Source: an uncultured Bacteroidaceae bacterium (GTDB lineage: Bacteria > Bacteroidota > Bacteroidia > Bacteroidales > Bacteroidaceae). Taken from it: a DNA stretch of 49,004 nt. Each line of letters begins with the position of its first letter. The stretch's first letter is position 1. The notes under the pieces were generated by a model. The model did not search any database. It worked only from the letters and a program-made list of their open reading frames with translations, and was not told where the DNA came from. The stretch is taken from the NCBI GenBank assembly GCA_905235305.1, contig CAJOLC010000003.1, positions 1 to 49,004 of the forward strand, read 5' to 3'. Below are positions 45,091 through 49,004 of this stretch, piece after piece. The position numbers and the translations under genes are program-made.

Positions 45091-48000
45091 ATGAAGAAAC
45101 ATTTTCTATTTCTTACTGCGCTTGTGTTAGGCTTCGGACAGCTAATGGCCGAACAAGTCACGTTCAGTGTGGGTGACCTGAAGGCATCGCTGCCGTCAGA
45201 CAACACAAACATCACTCTTCCCTACACATGGAAGACTGCGCCTTACTACGTGACGACCACCATCACGGGTACGGGTACTTTAGGTGTAAGCACCGTAATT
45301 GGCCTCACTGCCAACAACACCCTGACAGTGGCCGTAGCAGGTGAAGGCACCATCGACAAAATCACCGTTACCACCACCCCGGCAACCCAGGCTGCCAATG
45401 CAACTGTTGACACCGGCACATACGCCAGCGGCATATGGACTCCGGCAGAGGGCGAAACGACAAACTCTGTCACCTTCACCCCGACAAACACCTTCCGCGT
45501 GACAACAATCACAGTGTACTACACGCCCGACGAGGATGCAACGCCCGACGTACCCGTGGTAGAGCACTACACAGGCAAGCTCGTGGCCAATGCCGCTAAC
45601 TACTATGGCGGCACAGAACCCTTCGTCAAGGACGTCCTGACAGGCGACATCTATGCCCTCAACAACAAGGGAAAGTACGAGAAGTGGGGCGTAACTATCG
45701 TTGACGACCTGGAAAGCACTACGACCTACGAAGGCAAGCTCGTCATCCTCAGCACCGAAAACAACGAGTACAAGTATCTCGACGGTGAATGGCAGAATGT
45801 AGGCTCCACACAACCTGTGGAAATCGCAGACAACACCTACCAGAACATGAACAACTGGACATGTCGCTTTGGCTTTGCCACCACCTACGACAATATCGAG
45901 AACGAAGGCAACAACAACTTCTTCAACCCCTACAAGGGTGAAAGCGGTTGGGAACCCTATCAGGTCAAGGTAGCAGGTCTCACCGCTGGCAAGACCTACA
46001 AAGTTTCCTTCAACTTTACCGCCGAAGACGGCTGGAAATCTTGGGATGATGGCCGCTGGGCTGCACTTCCCGTCTTTGTGACAAACAACTGGGACTTCCC
46101 CCAGAACGAATTCTATCCCACTGCTGCCGGCGGTGATGTGCTTGGAGTTGTTCATGTGTCCAAGGCTGCTCAGACCAACGCACCCTACTCGTTCTCCTTC
46201 ATAGCAGATGCCGAGGAAACCACCCTTGCAGTAAACTTCGGTGTAGTGGACGATGCTCCCAATTACCTCTTCCACTTCGACAACCTTATGATAGAGGAAC
46301 AGCCCATCGTAGAGGCATACGACAAGAGCGCCTTCGAGTTCGTTGCCGGCGACGACCACACCTACTCTCCTCTGGCTTACATCGAGAGCACTGGAGCAAT
46401 CAGGGAGAACCCCTTCACCCTGCCCTACATTGCAAATGACAACACCGAAGTGGATGTCAAGTTCAACCTGTACCAGAACAATGGTTGGGCAGCCATCTTC
46501 AGCGGACGTAACGGCGCTGATGCCAACACCGGTATCTCTCTCTACAAGAATGGCGACAGGGCTCAGTTCGGTTACTTCGTGGGTGGCTACAGAAACGACG
46601 ACCACGCACCGTTCCCCGGATTCAATGAGGACGTCACCGTAGCCGCCACATTGGGCAAGCTGAACGTGAACGGCACAGACTACGCAACAAACCAAACGAC
46701 ATTCAATGCCTCCACACGCGCCATCTCCATCTTCGCTAATCCTGAATGGGATAATCCCATCCGCGGACGCATCTACTCTGCTACCATCAAGGAAGATGGC
46801 ACTACCATCTACGACTTCAAGCCCGTATTGCGTAACGACGGTGTGTATGGCTACTACGACGAAGCTTCGAAGCTCTTCATACAGCCCATACAGAACTACA
46901 ACGGCTATGGCTACGGCATTAGCGAGGAAACAGCCTGCATCTATTTCCCCGACGAAGTCCGCATGGTATATGTAGGCTTCGACGAGAAGTTCGAACCCAC
47001 AATTCAGAACATCGAGACAACTCCTTCGTTCACTTGGACATCTTCCGATGAAAGCGTTGCCACCGTTGCTGCCGACGGTACCGTTACCGGCGTGGCAAGA
47101 GGCACTGCTACCATCACTGCTACCGATGCCAACAGCGGCTGGGTTGCAAGCTACGTACTGACAGTAGAGCCTGCCACAATTGCTGCCGACTACGTTGAGG
47201 AATGGAACGGCGAGAGCGACGCCATCGTAGGCTCTATCCGCTGGAGCGGCGACAGCTATAAGCCCGCCTACACCATGACTTTCGACTCCGGCATGGCTTA
47301 CGATGCCGCTCACTACAATGAGATTTATGGCACTCCCGGCAATGACGAGAACGGCAAGGCATGGTACGAGACCGACTTCCAGATGACCAATGCAAAGGGT
47401 GCTATCTGGAGCTACAACAACACCGTCCTGCCCAATGGCTGGCCCGGCAACATGGGCGAAGTCTATGTACGTCGCTACTTCAAGGCTGAAGGCGAACTGC
47501 CCGAACAGCTCTACATGCCCGCAGCTCACGACGATGCTCCCTGCGAATACTACATCAACGGCACGCTCGTATGGAGCCGCACTGGCTTCGAACCCGGTGT
47601 CGATGGCTGGTACGAGGGTGAAGTTGTGAAGCTCAATGCAGAACAGCGTGCTCTCATCAAGACCGACGGCAGCGTCAACGTCTTTGCTTACCACGTTCAC
47701 CAGAACTGGGGCGGTCGCTACGCCGACGGTGGTATCTACGGCAACAGCATGGCCGACAACTCTCCCAGCAAGAGCTTCGAGGGCAACGAAAACCGCAAGC
47801 GTCTTGCCAGTGCTCTGGCACAGGCTGAAGGCGTAGAAGGCATCGATGCCGATGTTCTTGCTTACGCACAGAACGCTAACGTATGTCTGCAGGATGCAGG
47901 TCGTGCCCTCGGTCTCATCCGTTGGGAGCTCCGCAAGGCTCTCTCTCCGCGTCATGACTATGACTTCGCTTCTGCTGAACCCGCCGACAATCTGGAGTGC

Positions 48001-49004
48001 TGGCTCTACAACGTAGGTGCAGGTCAGTTCCTCGCAGGTAGCAACGACTGGGGTACTCACGCTTCTCTCGACTACAACATCAGCGCATGGCCTATGCTTC
48101 TTCTTGCCAACACCAGCGGCGATAACCGCTACTCTATCCGCACCAACCTGCCCAACGGCCTGCGTGGTGCTAACGACGGCCTCGGTCACAACGGTTATGT
48201 TGACTGCGGTTTTGGCGGCGACTTCACAACTGGCGAAGGCTGGGCTTGGACATTCGAAGCTGTCGGCAACGGCAACTATCGCATCATCCAGAGCGGCACT
48301 GACCGCTACCTCGGCATGACAGAGGACGAACGTTATCAGGTGGACACCGACAAGGCTGGTGCCGAAAACCTCTACAACCAGTGGAAGCTCATCACTCGCG
48401 AACAGTTCGACGCACTTGCAGCAGAAGCTACTCCCGAGAATCCTGCTGATGTCAGCTACTACATCCACCAGAACACTTTCAGCCAGAACGACTTCGACGG
48501 CAACGACAAGGGCGCAGCCAATGGCGACCTCAACGACTCCAAGTGGGAGCGCAACGCTGGCAACATCTGGGAATGGAAGAACAACGCATCCAATGGCGAC
48601 TTTGTATATGAAATGTGGAATACTGCCGCTGCCGATGTAGGTAAGGTTTACCTCAAGCAGACCATCGAAGGCCTGCCCGCAGGTAAGTACATCGTGGAAT
48701 GCACAGGCTACTATCGCGATGGCAACTGGGAATCTGCTATTGCAGGCAACGTCAGCCAGCTGGCTTACATCTATGCAGGCAACGAGGAGAACAGCGCACT
48801 GCTGCCCAACATCATGGACGGTGCCAACAAGGGTGCAGGCTATGGCCGCGCTGACAACGAGCAGATTATTCCCGACGGCTGTGCAGATGCTCCACGCTTC
48901 TTCAAGCTCGGCACATACACCGTTCAGGCTCCCGTTGCTACCGTAGGTGAAAACGGCAAGCTCGAAATTGGTATCTACCGCAATGCAGAAGGTGCTAAGG
49001 AAAA
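45091..49004 (+). CDS. Giant secreted multidomain protein (3' end off window)
   Basis: The frame is open from ATG 45091 to the right edge (1304 codons). Signal peptide MKKHFLFLTALVLGFGQLMA. Visible parts: beta-sandwich N-terminus; a concanavalin/LamG-like region (about 430-603, with ISLYKNGDRAQFGYFVGG); a Big_2 Ig-like domain (about 633-693, TWTSSDESVATVAADGTVTG, 20); a galactose-binding-like domain (about 705-850, with EYYINGTLVW); a ricin-like trefoil (about 970-1100, CWLYNVGAGQFLAGS); and a further sandwich (about 1118-1304). No catalytic motif is recognised, so it may be a glycan-binding surface protein or carry its enzyme domain beyond the edge. GCT, GGT, CGT and AAC/GAC/TAC/ATC codons are common, suggesting high expression. 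Confidence 0.85.
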   Translation, partial: MKKHFLFLTALVLGFGQLMAEQVTFSVGDLKASLPSDNTNITLPYTWKTAPYYVTTTITGTGTLGVSTVIGLTANNTLTVAVAGEGTIDKITVTTTPATQAANATVDTGTYASGIWTPAEGETTNSVTFTPTNTFRVTTITVYYTPDEDATPDVPVVEHYTGKLVANAANYYGGTEPFVKDVLTGDIYALNNKGKYEKWGVTIVDDLESTTTYEGKLVILSTENNEYKYLDGEWQNVGSTQPVEIADNTYQNMNNWTCRFGFATTYDNIENEGNNNFFNPYKGESGWEPYQVKVAGLTAGKTYKVSFNFTAEDGWKSWDDGRWAALPVFVTNNWDFPQNEFYPTAAGGDVLGVVHVSKAAQTNAPYSFSFIADAEETTLAVNFGVVDDAPNYLFHFDNLMIEEQPIVEAYDKSAFEFVAGDDHTYSPLAYIESTGAIRENPFTLPYIANDNTEVDVKFNLYQNNGWAAIFSGRNGADANTGISLYKNGDRAQFGYFVGGYRNDDHAPFPGFNEDVTVAATLGKLNVNGTDYATNQTTFNASTRAISIFANPEWDNPIRGRIYSATIKEDGTTIYDFKPVLRNDGVYGYYDEASKLFIQPIQNYNGYGYGISEETACIYFPDEVRMVYVGFDEKFEPTIQNIETTPSFTWTSSDESVATVAADGTVTGVARGTATITATDANSGWVASYVLTVEPATIAADYVEEWNGESDAIVGSIRWSGDSYKPAYTMTFDSGMAYDAAHYNEIYGTPGNDENGKAWYETDFQMTNAKGAIWSYNNTVLPNGWPGNMGEVYVRRYFKAEGELPEQLYMPAAHDDAPCEYYINGTLVWSRTGFEPGVDGWYEGEVVKLNAEQRALIKTDGSVNVFAYHVHQNWGGRYADGGIYGNSMADNSPSKSFEGNENRKRLASALAQAEGVEGIDADVLAYAQNANVCLQDAGRALGLIRWELRKALSPRHDYDFASAEPADNLECWLYNVGAGQFLAGSNDWGTHASLDYNISAWPMLLLANTSGDNRYSIRTNLPNGLRGANDGLGHNGYVDCGFGGDFTTGEGWAWTFEAVGNGNYRIIQSGTDRYLGMTEDERYQVDTDKAGAENLYNQWKLITREQFDALAAEATPENPADVSYYIHQNTFSQNDFDGNDKGAANGDLNDSKWERNAGNIWEWKNNASNGDFVYEMWNTAAADVGKVYLKQTIEGLPAGKYIVECTGYYRDGNWESAIAGNVSQLAYIYAGNEENSALLPNIMDGANKGAGYGRADNEQIIPDGCADAPRFFKLGTYTVQAPVATVGENGKLEIGIYRNAEGAKE

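Noticed and set aside
45280-48468. Stop-free frame of over 1000 codons on the minus strand
   Set aside because: It lies wholly inside the plus-strand giant protein gene, which has a promoter, signal peptide and recognisable modules. The reversed translation has no family features; it follows from codon bias.

Overview
The window looks like a chromosomal segment from a member of the Bacteroidales, most likely Prevotellaceae. Four things point there: repeated promoter boxes of the Bacteroidetes type (TTTG, 19-21 bp, TAnnTTTG); a MurF-alanine racemase fusion and a GSCFA protein; a BspA-type 26-residue-repeat surface protein; and several secreted enzymes ending in short type IX secretion (T9SS) sorting tails of the form GIYI..GHKIVVK. 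I ran no database search. All family calls come from reading the translated sequence.

Layout. 1-1305 (-): the N-terminal part of a BspA-like surface protein, whose long leader carries a (TG)16 tract and a 21-bp hairpin. 1748-5616 (-): folP, cdaA, pta and ackA, linking folate synthesis, c-di-AMP synthesis and acetate fermentation. 5717-7012 (+): stand-alone murF, divergent from folP. 7005-11533 (-): a metal-chelate/heme/cobalamin-type ABC importer with a GH20 hexosaminidase gene inserted between permease and ATPase. 11787-15212 (-): murF-alr fusion and a GSCFA gene. 15299-23561 (+): dxs, trkA, an ABC-F protein, a BASS-family transporter and an M13 peptidase, ending at a clear terminator. 24106-27515 (+): NAD synthetase and glutamate dehydrogenase. 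27879-32282 (-): a very large multidomain GH2 beta-galactosidase. 32501-32573 (-): tRNA-Ala(GGC). 32719-38199 (+): a tightly packed operon of two M6 metallopeptidases and a sialidase-fold protein, all with T9SS-like tails. 38421-43342 (-): lolD preceded by an unusual 1423-codon gene that joins a CPA2 cation/proton antiporter to a secreted subtilisin-like protease. 43868-44878 (+): asd. 45091 to the right edge (+): the start of a giant secreted multidomain protein.

The accessory theme is export of glycan- and protein-degrading enzymes: GH20, GH2, sialidase-fold, two M6, M13 and S8. The housekeeping theme is central metabolism and envelope synthesis.

The least expected findings are two. First, a dispersed intergenic repeat family built from 22-bp bricks has four copies here; in two of them the 34-bp core between inverted repeats lies in opposite orientation relative to conserved flanks, as if invertible. 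Second, the antiporter-protease fusion has an internal signal-peptide-like segment and a complete catalytic triad, so one gene may yield two products in different compartments.
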